In this document: positions 1 to 6,241 of the stretch, piece by piece
How positions within the stretch are numbered: the stretch's first letter is position 1
How the letters are laid out: each line of letters opens with the position of its first letter
DNA from: Syntrophomonadaceae bacterium
Lineage (GTDB): Bacteria > Bacillota > Dethiobacteria > DTU022
DNA length: 7,916 bases
Direction of reading: 5' to 3'
NCBI GenBank assembly: GCA_007131435.1
Contig: SLQM01000132.1
Span: forward strand, 1 to 7,916
Translations under genes and position numbers: made by a program
The notes under the pieces: generated by a model
What the model was told of the DNA's origin: nothing
Databases searched by the model: none
What the model saw: the letters and a program-made list of their open reading frames with translations, nothing else

Positions 1-2
1 CC

Positions 3-137
3 AAGCGATATCTTTATCTTGTCACTTACAGGGAAGATTTCCGCAGTTATGGCGCTGTATCAGAAGGGCCATCCCAGTTCCTGAGGGAACTACCCCCTGA
101 ATGCTACAGGTTAATTAATTTTGACAGCGGTTTTTAA
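3..137 (+). CDS. C-terminal fragment of a UvrD/PcrA-type DNA helicase (5' end outside window)
   Basis: An open frame runs from the left edge to a TAA stop at 135-137 and encodes 44 residues. It opens with KRYLYLVTYR and continues with a YG pair and then GPSQFLRELPPE. UvrD/PcrA/Rep superfamily 1 helicases typically end this way: just after motif VI (..TRA) comes a strand of the type xLYLTxAxxR, then a YG or FG, then PSRFLxEIP. The fragment matches that pattern in order and spacing. If correct, the full protein is an ATP-driven 3'-5' DNA unwinding enzyme used in repair or replication. No catalytic motif lies in the window, so the family call rests on the tail alone. The other two forward frames stop early and show no similar pattern. 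It could be another UvrD-like protein rather than PcrA itself. Confidence 0.6.
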   Translation, partial: KRYLYLVTYREDFRSYGAVSEGPSQFLRELPPECYRLINFDSGF

Positions 138-147
138 AAGTTATTTA

Positions 148-178
148 TTGGACACCCGGCGAATAGATATAGTATAAT
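148..178 (+). promoter_or_regulatory. Candidate sigma-A promoter for cimA
   Basis: A perfect TATAAT lies at 173-178 in the gap between the helicase tail and cimA. TTGGAC at 148-153 is the best -35 candidate (four of six matches to TTGACA), with a 19 nt spacer that is longer than the ideal 17. Transcription would begin near 185, giving a leader of about 35 nt, which is too short for a T-box or riboswitch. A perfect TTGACA also occurs at 121-126 within the helicase codons, but the hexamer 17 nt further on is only TTTATT. Confidence 0.4.
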
Positions 179-207
179 ACCAATTAATTTTATTTTCCTT
201 TATACAA

Positions 208-216
208 GTGGGGGAA
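208..216 (+). promoter_or_regulatory. Ribosome binding site deciding the cimA start
   Basis: The purine run GTGGGGGAA sits 3 nt before ATG 220. An in-frame GTG at 208 would add four residues, but that codon is part of the run itself and has no Shine-Dalgarno of its own, so ATG 220 is preferred. Confidence 0.55.
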
Positions 217-219
217 CTG

Positions 220-1848
220 ATGAAAAAAATAGACATATACGATACTACATTAAGAGATGGGTCACAGCGGGAAGGGGTATCTCTATCCGTAACCGATAAA
301 ATAAAGATAGCCGAGAAGCTCGATCAGCTGGGAATAAGTCACATTGAAGGTGGGTGGCCCGGTTCAAACCCAAAGGATATCGAGTTTTTCAGGCGTGCAG
401 CAAAAATTAAGTTTACCAATGCCAGGCTATGTGCCTTCAGCAGTACCCGCAGGCCCGGAGTAAGCGCTTCGGAAGATGCCAACCTTAAAGCGCTAATTGA
501 AGCCAGGACAGAAACTGTTACCCTGTTTGGTAAAAGTTGGGATTTCCACGTGCACGATGCCTTAAAAACCACCCTTGAAGAAAACCTGGCTATGATCCGG
601 GATAGTATTGAATACTTAAAATCAATGGGCAGAGAAGTATTTTTCGATGCCGAACATTTCTTTGACGGCTACAAGGCAAATCCCGAATATGCCCTGGCCA
701 CTATTGATGCCGCTGCAAAGGGCGGGGCTGATGTAATTGTCCTATGTGATACAAACGGAGGGCTGATGCCCTGGGAATTAAGTGCAATACTCTCAGCGGT
801 AAAAGAAAAAGTTAAGACCCCTCTTGGCATTCATGTTCATGATGATGCAGGAATGGCAACAGCTAATTCACTGCTTGCCGTGCGGGAAGGAATTACCCAG
901 ATCCATGGCACGATCAACGGCTACGGGGAGCGCTGTGGAAACGCAAACTTATGCACAATAATACCAAATTTGCAATTAAAAATGGGCATAGAGGTTATAA
1001 CACCTGAACAGTTAAAGGGTTTGACCAAGCTTTCCCGCTTCATAGCCGAACTGGCCAATATCGCACCTGCAGATCAACAGCCCTATGTAGGCTTTAACGC
1101 TTTCGCTCATAAAGGCGGGATTCACGTTGATGCAGTAAGCAAAATGCCTGCTACTTACGAACATGCTAACCCCGATCTGGTAGGAAACCAGCGCAGAATT
1201 TTGGTATCCGAGCTTTCAGGCCGCAGCAATATCAGCCTTAAAACTACAGGAAATAATATTAAGCTCGATAAAGACTGCCCGGAAACAGCAACTATATTAA
1301 GGCGGATCAAGGAGATGGAACATTACGGGTACCAGTTTGAAGGTGCAGAAGGTTCATTTGAGCTTTTAATCTTAAAAATGATGAAAGCTTATACACCGCT
1401 CTTTAAACTTGAAGGGTTCAGGATGATTATTGAAAAAAGGGAAGATGGCGAGCTTTATTCTGAGGCGACAATCAAAGTGCGTGTCGGCAACGAGCAGGTC
1501 CATACAGCTGCAGAGGGTAACGGACCGGTAAACGCCCTTGACAATGCCCTTCGAAAAGCGCTTGAAGGTTTTTATCCCGCCCTGAAGAAGATAAAGCTCA
1601 TAGACTTCAAGGTTCGCGTAATTGATGGTGTTGACGGGACGGGAGCGCAGGTCCGTGTTTTAATTGAATCAAGCGATGACCAGATGAACTGGGGAACTGT
1701 CGGTGTATCGCCAAACATTATCGAAGCAAGCTGGATTGCCCTGGTTGACAGCCTTGAATACGGCCTTTTATGCCGGGAGCTCCCAGAGTTCGGAGAGGCC
1801 AGGGAAATATTACAGCAGTTAAAGGGAAATGGACCGGCCATGCATTAA
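220..1848 (+). CDS. cimA: (R)-citramalate synthase, CimA type
   Basis: This 542-residue protein belongs to the LeuA/CimA/NifV acyltransferase family and is expected to join acetyl-CoA and pyruvate to form (R)-citramalate, the first step of threonine-independent isoleucine synthesis in the cytoplasm. The catalytic TIM barrel opens with DTTLRDGSQ (Arg12, Asp13). The metal-binding HVHDD is at 205-209 and GERCGNANL at about 236-244, with Asn241 the likely further ligand. The segment DFHVHDALKTTLEEN (about 108-122) followed by FDAEHFFDGYKANP is characteristic of the CimA subgroup rather than of LeuA or homocitrate synthase. The last 150 or so residues, with GVDGTGAQVRVLIESS near 470-485, form the LeuA-type allosteric dimer domain, so isoleucine feedback is likely. 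Length is typical of the subgroup. No frameshift or lost key residue is visible. Substrate choice is inferred from subgroup motifs; 2-isopropylmalate synthase is the less likely alternative. Confidence 0.92.
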   Translation: MKKIDIYDTTLRDGSQREGVSLSVTDKIKIAEKLDQLGISHIEGGWPGSNPKDIEFFRRAAKIKFTNARLCAFSSTRRPGVSASEDANLKALIEARTETVTLFGKSWDFHVHDALKTTLEENLAMIRDSIEYLKSMGREVFFDAEHFFDGYKANPEYALATIDAAAKGGADVIVLCDTNGGLMPWELSAILSAVKEKVKTPLGIHVHDDAGMATANSLLAVREGITQIHGTINGYGERCGNANLCTIIPNLQLKMGIEVITPEQLKGLTKLSRFIAELANIAPADQQPYVGFNAFAHKGGIHVDAVSKMPATYEHANPDLVGNQRRILVSELSGRSNISLKTTGNNIKLDKDCPETATILRRIKEMEHYGYQFEGAEGSFELLILKMMKAYTPLFKLEGFRMIIEKREDGELYSEATIKVRVGNEQVHTAAEGNGPVNALDNALRKALEGFYPALKKIKLIDFKVRVIDGVDGTGAQVRVLIESSDDQMNWGTVGVSPNIIEASWIALVDSLEYGLLCRELPEFGEAREILQQLKGNGPAMH

Positions 1849-1875
1849 TCGCAAGCTACTAAAATATAAAATGAA

Positions 1876-1885
1876 AAACCGGTTT
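1876..1885. repeat. Perfect palindrome AAACCGGTTT between cimA and the first M42 gene
   Basis: AAACCGGTTT is a 10-base perfect palindrome in an otherwise AT-rich gap, about 28 nt after the cimA stop. It has no loop and no T-run directly after it, so it is not a convincing intrinsic terminator. A protein-binding site or chance are both possible. Confidence 0.25.
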
Positions 1886-1901
1886 ATATAAAAATAATAT
1901 T

Positions 1902-1907
1902 GGGTGG
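1902..1907 (+). promoter_or_regulatory. Ribosome binding site for the first M42 peptidase gene
   Basis: GGGTGG lies 11 nt before GTG 1919. A further in-frame GTG at 1904 is inside this motif and is preceded only by AT-rich sequence, so 1919 is favoured. The spacing is somewhat long, which leaves the choice open. Confidence 0.4.
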
Positions 1908-1918
1908 TATATGCTGCT

Positions 1919-2986
1919 GTGAATCAGGAAAAAATTACGGATATTTTACTAAATCTTTCTTCTGTATCAGGAGTCACAGGCAGCGAAGATGCCGCCGTGA
2001 AAGAAACTGCTGCCTTTTTCAAGCAGTTTGTCGACCAGGTTAAAAAGGACCGTTTTGGCAACCTTCTTGCCTTGAAAAAATCTAATGCTGCAGAAAAGCA
2101 TATGACAATTGCCCTTGTTGCCCATATTGATGAAATTGGTTTTGTAGTTTCAAAGATTGAAGAAGGAGGTTTCCTGCGTTTTTCTCCCCTTAATCGTATA
2201 GATGCGCGGGTTCTTCCCGGCCAGGCAGTTGAAATCGAGTCAAAAGAAGTTCTTAAAGGTGTAATCGGCTCAACCCCACCGCACCTGCTAAGTGACGAAG
2301 AACGAAAAAAGATAGTGCCCATCGATAAACTTTTTATTGACCTGGGTATTCCTGAGGAAAAAGTAAGAAACCTGGTATCCGTTGGAGATACAATTAAGTT
2401 TGCACAACAACCCCTTGCCATGAATTTCAACAACAAACTTACCGGCAAATCTTTAGACAACAGGGCAGGTATAGCTGCACTTGTTTATGCAGCTTCTGAA
2501 CTGTCGGGGTTGATTCATACTGCCGATATCTACTTTATAGCCTCCCTGCAGGAAGAGGTTGGTTTTAGGGGAGCCTTTACTGCCGCTTATGGCTTGAAAC
2601 CGGACCTGGCTATTGTTGTGGACGTAACCTTCGGCGATTCCCCGGGATTAAAAGAAGGAAGCTATTTTGAGCTGGGAAAAGGGCCTACTCTTGCAGTAGG
2701 GCCCAACCTGCACCCCATTTTAACTGGCAAAATTGAAGAAACAGCAAGGGCGAATTACCTGCCCTGCCAGAAAGAACCTATTCCAGGAAGCAGTTCAACC
2801 GACGCCTGGGCTTTTCAGGTTTCCAGGGCCGGGATTCCAACGGCACTGTTGTCAGTTCCCCTGCGCTACATGCACACTCCCGTTGAAATGGTAGATTTAG
2901 AAGATATAATTGCCTGTGGAAAAATTATCAGCTCTTTTTGCAGCGCAGTAAACGCTGATTTTCTGGAGGTGCTTAAAACTTGTTAG
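1919..2986 (+). CDS. M42 family metallo-aminopeptidase, first of three tandem paralogs
   Basis: This 355-residue protein (GTG start) belongs to the M42 family of di-metal aminopeptidases, cytoplasmic enzymes that trim free peptides from the N-terminus and often assemble as dodecameric tetrahedral (TET) shells. The expected ligands and catalytic residues can all be placed: His69 and Asp71 in AHIDE, Asp180 in LDNRAG, Glu212-Glu213 in LQEEVG, Asp235 in VVDVT and His319 in RYMHTP. It therefore looks active. AHIDE and LDNRAG vary slightly from the usual AHMDE and LDDRAG. The substrate-side segment reads SSSTDAWAFQ, where many relatives have GGTDA. Some family members are annotated as endoglucanase M or glutamyl aminopeptidase, but sequence alone does not set specificity here. 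The gene opens a run of peptidase genes; its last codons overlap the next start by 7 nt, suggesting translational coupling. An alternative GTG at 1904 would add five residues. Confidence 0.88.
   Translation: MNQEKITDILLNLSSVSGVTGSEDAAVKETAAFFKQFVDQVKKDRFGNLLALKKSNAAEKHMTIALVAHIDEIGFVVSKIEEGGFLRFSPLNRIDARVLPGQAVEIESKEVLKGVIGSTPPHLLSDEERKKIVPIDKLFIDLGIPEEKVRNLVSVGDTIKFAQQPLAMNFNNKLTGKSLDNRAGIAALVYAASELSGLIHTADIYFIASLQEEVGFRGAFTAAYGLKPDLAIVVDVTFGDSPGLKEGSYFELGKGPTLAVGPNLHPILTGKIEETARANYLPCQKEPIPGSSSTDAWAFQVSRAGIPTALLSVPLRYMHTPVEMVDLEDIIACGKIISSFCSAVNADFLEVLKTC
2965..2969 (+). promoter_or_regulatory. Ribosome binding site for the second M42 gene, inside the first
   Basis: GGAGG lies inside the final codons of the first M42 gene, 10 nt before TTG 2980. 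An in-frame TAA at 2974-2976 leaves TTG 2980 as the earliest possible start, so this site and the TTG define one another. Confidence 0.65.
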
Positions 2987-3984
2987 CTGAACTATCCAAC
3001 CTAAGGGGTGTCTCCGGAAATGAAGAGCTTGTCCGTCAATACCTGATTGAAAAGTTAGGCCAGGGCGGATGTGATTATACTGTAGACACAATGGGCAACC
3101 TGTTGGCCTATAAAAACTGCGTTAACCGCAAGGGGTCGATCATGCTTTCAGCGCACATGGATGAAGTCGGCCTGATGGTTGTTTCAATCAATAAGCAGGG
3201 GTTGCTTTATTTCAAACAGGTAGGTGGTATAGATAACCGGGTTTTAATAGCGAAAAGAGTCAGGGTAGGCGATTCAGGACTGCCGGGTGTTATCGGATCA
3301 AAGCCAATCCACCTGCAAAAGAAAGGCGAACAAAATAAACCTTTTGATGAAGATACACTATATATAGATTGCGGTTTTAAAAACAGGGAGCAGGCCGAAA
3401 AAGAAATTAATATTGGGGATTATGTAACCTTTGATACAAATTGTGAGTCGCTGGGCGATGGCTTTTACCGGGGAAAAGCTTTTGATGACCGCGCCGGATG
3501 TTTGGTTATATTAAACCTTTTACTTAAAGATAATAACTGCAGTTTTTGTGCAGCTTTTACAGTCCAGGAAGAGGTTGGAACTAGAGGTGCATTGACAGCG
3601 GCATATACATTAGAACCCCATACTGCCCTGGTCATTGAAACAACAGCTGCTTCTGATACGCCGGGGACTGAAAAGGAACAGATTACAACTGCCCTTGGAA
3701 AAGGGCCGGCAATCAGCTTCATGGACAGCACAGTTATGGTGAAAAAAGAAATGCGCGATGAACTGGTGAACGCTGCGGAGAGTGCCGGTGTCCCTTACCA
3801 GTTTCGCCAGTTTACAGGCTCAGGAACCGAAGCCGGTGTCATCTCCCTGTCCAGGGAAGGGGTGCAAACTGCTGTTTTATCCATTCCATGCCGCTACATC
3901 CACTCCCCCCAGGGAATTATACAGGAAAAAGATATAATAGCCGCAGAAAATCTTGTAGAATCATGGTTAGAATCTAAGCAATAA
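2980..3984 (+). CDS. M42 family metallo-aminopeptidase, second paralog (Glu at one metal site)
   Basis: This 334-residue M42 peptidase starts at TTG 2980, the first start possible after an in-frame stop at 2974-2976, and overlaps the stop of the preceding gene. Its N-terminus (NLRGVSGNEELVR) fits the family. Visible active-site residues are His59 and Asp61 in AHMDE, Asp169 in FDDRAG, Glu197-Glu198 in VQEEVG and His308 in RYIHSP. At the position where both neighbours have VDVT, this protein has IETT, so Glu220 replaces the usual metal-binding Asp. Glu here also occurs in some M42 subgroups, as far as I recall, so loss of activity should not be assumed. The later motif reads GSGTEAG instead of GGTDAG. 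The predicted role is aminopeptidase action on short peptides in the cytoplasm, perhaps within a mixed complex with its neighbours (inference). The three proteins clearly differ from each other, so the duplication is not recent. Confidence 0.87.
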   Translation: MLAELSNLRGVSGNEELVRQYLIEKLGQGGCDYTVDTMGNLLAYKNCVNRKGSIMLSAHMDEVGLMVVSINKQGLLYFKQVGGIDNRVLIAKRVRVGDSGLPGVIGSKPIHLQKKGEQNKPFDEDTLYIDCGFKNREQAEKEINIGDYVTFDTNCESLGDGFYRGKAFDDRAGCLVILNLLLKDNNCSFCAAFTVQEEVGTRGALTAAYTLEPHTALVIETTAASDTPGTEKEQITTALGKGPAISFMDSTVMVKKEMRDELVNAAESAGVPYQFRQFTGSGTEAGVISLSREGVQTAVLSIPCRYIHSPQGIIQEKDIIAAENLVESWLESKQ

Positions 3985-3991
3985 ACTTTTT

Positions 3992-3998
3992 AGGGAGG
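3992..3998 (+). promoter_or_regulatory. Ribosome binding site deciding the third M42 start
   Basis: AGGGAGG is a strong Shine-Dalgarno. It touches ATG 3999 directly, leaving no spacer, but stands 6 nt before ATG 4005, which is therefore the likely start. Confidence 0.75.
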
Positions 3999-4004
3999 AT
4001 GCAT

Positions 4005-5015
4005 ATGGATAACCTGGTAAAAGAGCTAACTGAAGCATTTGGGCCCTCAGGAGAAGAAAATGAAGTGCGCACTCTGATTAAAAGCCTGGCAAAGGGTAAA
4101 TTTGACCGGGTTTATGAAGATGTTCTTGGTAACCTGTTTTTGGAACGTGAAGGCTCTGCTCCTAAAATTTTGGTCTCAGCTCATATGGATGAAATTGGTG
4201 TAATTGTAACTCACATAGATGATAACGGGTTTATCCGCATCGCCCCGGTGGGGGGTATATCGGTCTATGGCCTTCCCGGAAAGAGATTTAGGTTCAGAAA
4301 CGGTACAATAGGAACAGTTTACCACGAAAAGCTGGATAAGATCAGTGAACTTGAATGGAATAAAACCTACCTGGATATTGGCCAGCCTGACAGGGAATCA
4401 GCTGCGAAGCTGGTCAGTATAGGCGACCTGGCCTGTTACGATCAATCCTTCAGGGCCCTGGAAGGTGGCAGGTATATATCCAAGGCCATGGACGACAGGG
4501 TGGGATGTGCAGTTTTACTGGAGGTTTTACGCAGACTTCCCCGGAAATTGCCGCAGGCAGTCTGTTTTCTTTTTTCTGTGCAGGAAGAAGTTGGGCTGCG
4601 AGGTGCTACAACTGCGGCCTACAGGTATGAACCCGATTTTGGAATAGCTGTTGATGTCACCCTTGTTGGCGACACACCTAAAGCTCATCTCATGGAGGTA
4701 TCCCTGGGAAAGGGTCCGGCAATAAAGGTTAAGGATCGTTCAGTTCTATGTCACCCCCTGGTCAGGAAGCTGATGATTGATACAGCTAAGGTGAATAATA
4801 TTCCCTACCAGCTGGAAGTGCTGGAAAGGGGAGGAACAGATGCCGGTGCTATCCATATCTCAAGAGAAGGGGTTCCCTCCGGGGCAATTTCAATACCCTG
4901 TCGTTATATTCATTCGCCTTCAGAAATAGTTGACAGCAGCGATTTGAAAAATGCAGTTCTCCTGCTGGAGAAGCTTTTAATTGATCAGTGGCCGACGCAG
5001 GAGCGAAGCTACTAG
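4005..5015 (+). CDS. M42 family metallo-aminopeptidase, third paralog
   Basis: This 336-residue M42 peptidase has the most canonical motif set of the three: His60 and Asp62 in AHMDE, Asp163 in MDDRVG, Glu194-Glu195 in VQEEVG, Asp217 in VDVT and His303 in RYIHSP, with the usual GGTDAGAIHISREG at about 276-289. The region between the first His and the DDR motif (about 65-155) is the expected inserted beta domain used in oligomer formation; here it is a little shorter than in the first paralog and lacks that protein's PPHLLSDEE stretch. It should be an active cytoplasmic aminopeptidase, with substrate unknown. It follows the second paralog after 20 nt and its TAG stop abuts the dprA ATG, so it is probably co-transcribed with both. 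ATG 3999 is a less likely start, since the Shine-Dalgarno would have no spacer. Confidence 0.9.
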   Translation: MDNLVKELTEAFGPSGEENEVRTLIKSLAKGKFDRVYEDVLGNLFLEREGSAPKILVSAHMDEIGVIVTHIDDNGFIRIAPVGGISVYGLPGKRFRFRNGTIGTVYHEKLDKISELEWNKTYLDIGQPDRESAAKLVSIGDLACYDQSFRALEGGRYISKAMDDRVGCAVLLEVLRRLPRKLPQAVCFLFSVQEEVGLRGATTAAYRYEPDFGIAVDVTLVGDTPKAHLMEVSLGKGPAIKVKDRSVLCHPLVRKLMIDTAKVNNIPYQLEVLERGGTDAGAIHISREGVPSGAISIPCRYIHSPSEIVDSSDLKNAVLLLEKLLIDQWPTQERSY

Positions 5016-6122
5016 ATGAGTGACAGGGTTAATAATTGCGAATCAGCTATCTATCTAAATGCTTTGAATAGGATTATCTTTCTCGGGGCAAAAAGGATTT
5101 CAACCCTTCTTGAGTGCTATGGAACACCGCGAAAAGTTTGGGAAGCACCTACCGAAGAAATAATAAAACTGGTTGAATTAAAAAAAAGCGCTGATCAATT
5201 TGACTGTGAGAGAAAAAGTATAGATCCCCTGTATGAATGGAAACGGCTCCTTAACTACAATGTAAACTGTATTACGCTGAAATGCCCCGGTTATCCAAGC
5301 CTGTTGAAGGAAATCCCTTTGCCACCGCCTATTCTTTATTATCGTGGAAATCTTGAGGAGGCAGAAAAACCTGCTGTTGCTATTGTTGGAAGCAGGCGCT
5401 GCACTTTTTATGGTAAAGAAACTGCGGGTAAATTAGCGGAAGAGTTGACTTCAGAAGGCCTTACTGTTGTCAGCGGAATGGCCCTTGGTATAGATACTGC
5501 AGCACACAGGGGAGTTCTTGATAACAGTGGGTTTACAATTGCTGTGCTGGGCTGCAGTCTCGATAAATGTTATCCGCCACAAAACAAAGATTTAAAAAAA
5601 GAAATTGAGCACAGCGGCCTTGTGATCAGCGAATACCCCCTGGGCTCTGAACCTCTGCCATACTATTTTCCCCAGCGGAACAGGATCATCAGCGGCTTAT
5701 CATTAGCTACAGTAGTAATAGAAGCTACAGCGAAAAGCGGCGCCCTGATTACAGCAAACTATGCCCTGGAGCAAAATCGTGAAGTTTTTGCAGTGCCCGG
5801 GAACATTGGCAGCCCATACAGCCGCGGGTGCCACCGCTTAATCAAGGAGGGAGCCGGCCTGGTAGAATCTGCTGCTGACATACTCGATGCTCTCTACATG
5901 GGCAGTGAAAATGAATACCAGCTTAGCCTTGATAACAGCCGGCAGGATCTTACTGAAGTAGAAAAACGGTTGTTGGATATAATCCCGTACCAGCCTTTGC
6001 ATCTAGATAATATAATCCGGTTGTGTGGGCTGAAAGCATCAGAAGCCAGCGCAATTCTGCTATCGCTGGAGTTAAAAAAGTGTATTAGGCAAACACCTGG
6101 AAAATTTTTTTCTCGAATTTAA
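5016..6122 (+). CDS. dprA: DNA-processing protein DprA (Smf)
   Basis: This 368-residue protein matches full-length DprA, which binds incoming single-stranded DNA and loads RecA on it during natural transformation; it is also widely kept in bacteria not known to be competent. Residues about 10-50 form the N-terminal helical region (LNALNRIIFLGAKRISTLLECYGTP). The Rossmann-like core spans about 85-290: AIVGSRRC at 122-129, VVSGMALGIDTAAH at 151-164, FPQRNRIISGLS at 218-229, then SGALITANYAL and VFAVPG. Residues from about 310 to the end form the C-terminal winged helix (PLHLDNIIRLCGL, LELKKCIRQTPGKFF). The ATG directly follows the stop of the preceding peptidase gene; AGGAG at 4999-5003 is 12 nt upstream, rather distant, so coupled translation is plausible. 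In most Firmicutes topA follows dprA; here it does not. Confidence 0.95.
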   Translation: MSDRVNNCESAIYLNALNRIIFLGAKRISTLLECYGTPRKVWEAPTEEIIKLVELKKSADQFDCERKSIDPLYEWKRLLNYNVNCITLKCPGYPSLLKEIPLPPPILYYRGNLEEAEKPAVAIVGSRRCTFYGKETAGKLAEELTSEGLTVVSGMALGIDTAAHRGVLDNSGFTIAVLGCSLDKCYPPQNKDLKKEIEHSGLVISEYPLGSEPLPYYFPQRNRIISGLSLATVVIEATAKSGALITANYALEQNREVFAVPGNIGSPYSRGCHRLIKEGAGLVESAADILDALYMGSENEYQLSLDNSRQDLTEVEKRLLDIIPYQPLHLDNIIRLCGLKASEASAILLSLELKKCIRQTPGKFFSRI

Positions 6123-6241
6123 ATCAATTTGTACATATCTCTCCATAACTGCCAATTTGAATAGCTGGAATTTTTTAAAAAACATTTCTATTCGCTTGCA
6201 ACGCTTGTTTAGTTGTGTTAGGATATGAAGGGTGTTGTGCT
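6123..6241 (+). other. 119 nt gap between dprA and xerC with no gene seen
   Basis: The gap is AT-rich and holds no credible coding sequence. I found no clear terminator hairpin; the T6A6 tract near 6171-6182 has no GC stem before it. TTGCAA at 6196-6201 and TAGGAT at 6219-6224, 17 nt apart, make a weak promoter-like pair, but transcription from it would start within the xerC ribosome binding site, so I do not call it. Genes topA and trmFO usually occupy this position in relatives, and no remnant of either is recognisable. Confidence 0.5.
6228..6234 (+). promoter_or_regulatory. Ribosome binding site deciding the xerC start
   Basis: AAGGGTG lies 7 nt before GTG 6242. The longer in-frame option, GTG 6215, has no purine-rich site before it, so 6242 is chosen. 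Confidence 0.6.

Noticed and set aside
1924..2460. 178-codon open frame on the - strand within the first M42 gene
   Set aside because: It is the longest antisense frame but wholly overlaps a confident gene; the composition (Ser/Arg/Pro rich) is typical of antisense shadow translation.
4465..4647. 60-codon open frame on the + strand inside the third M42 gene
   Set aside because: It lies wholly within a well-supported gene in another frame and has no ribosome site or recognisable motif.
6151..6185. Possible terminator after dprA (CCA..TGG followed by a T6 run)
   Set aside because: Only about three base pairs can form in the stem, too weak to support an intrinsic terminator.
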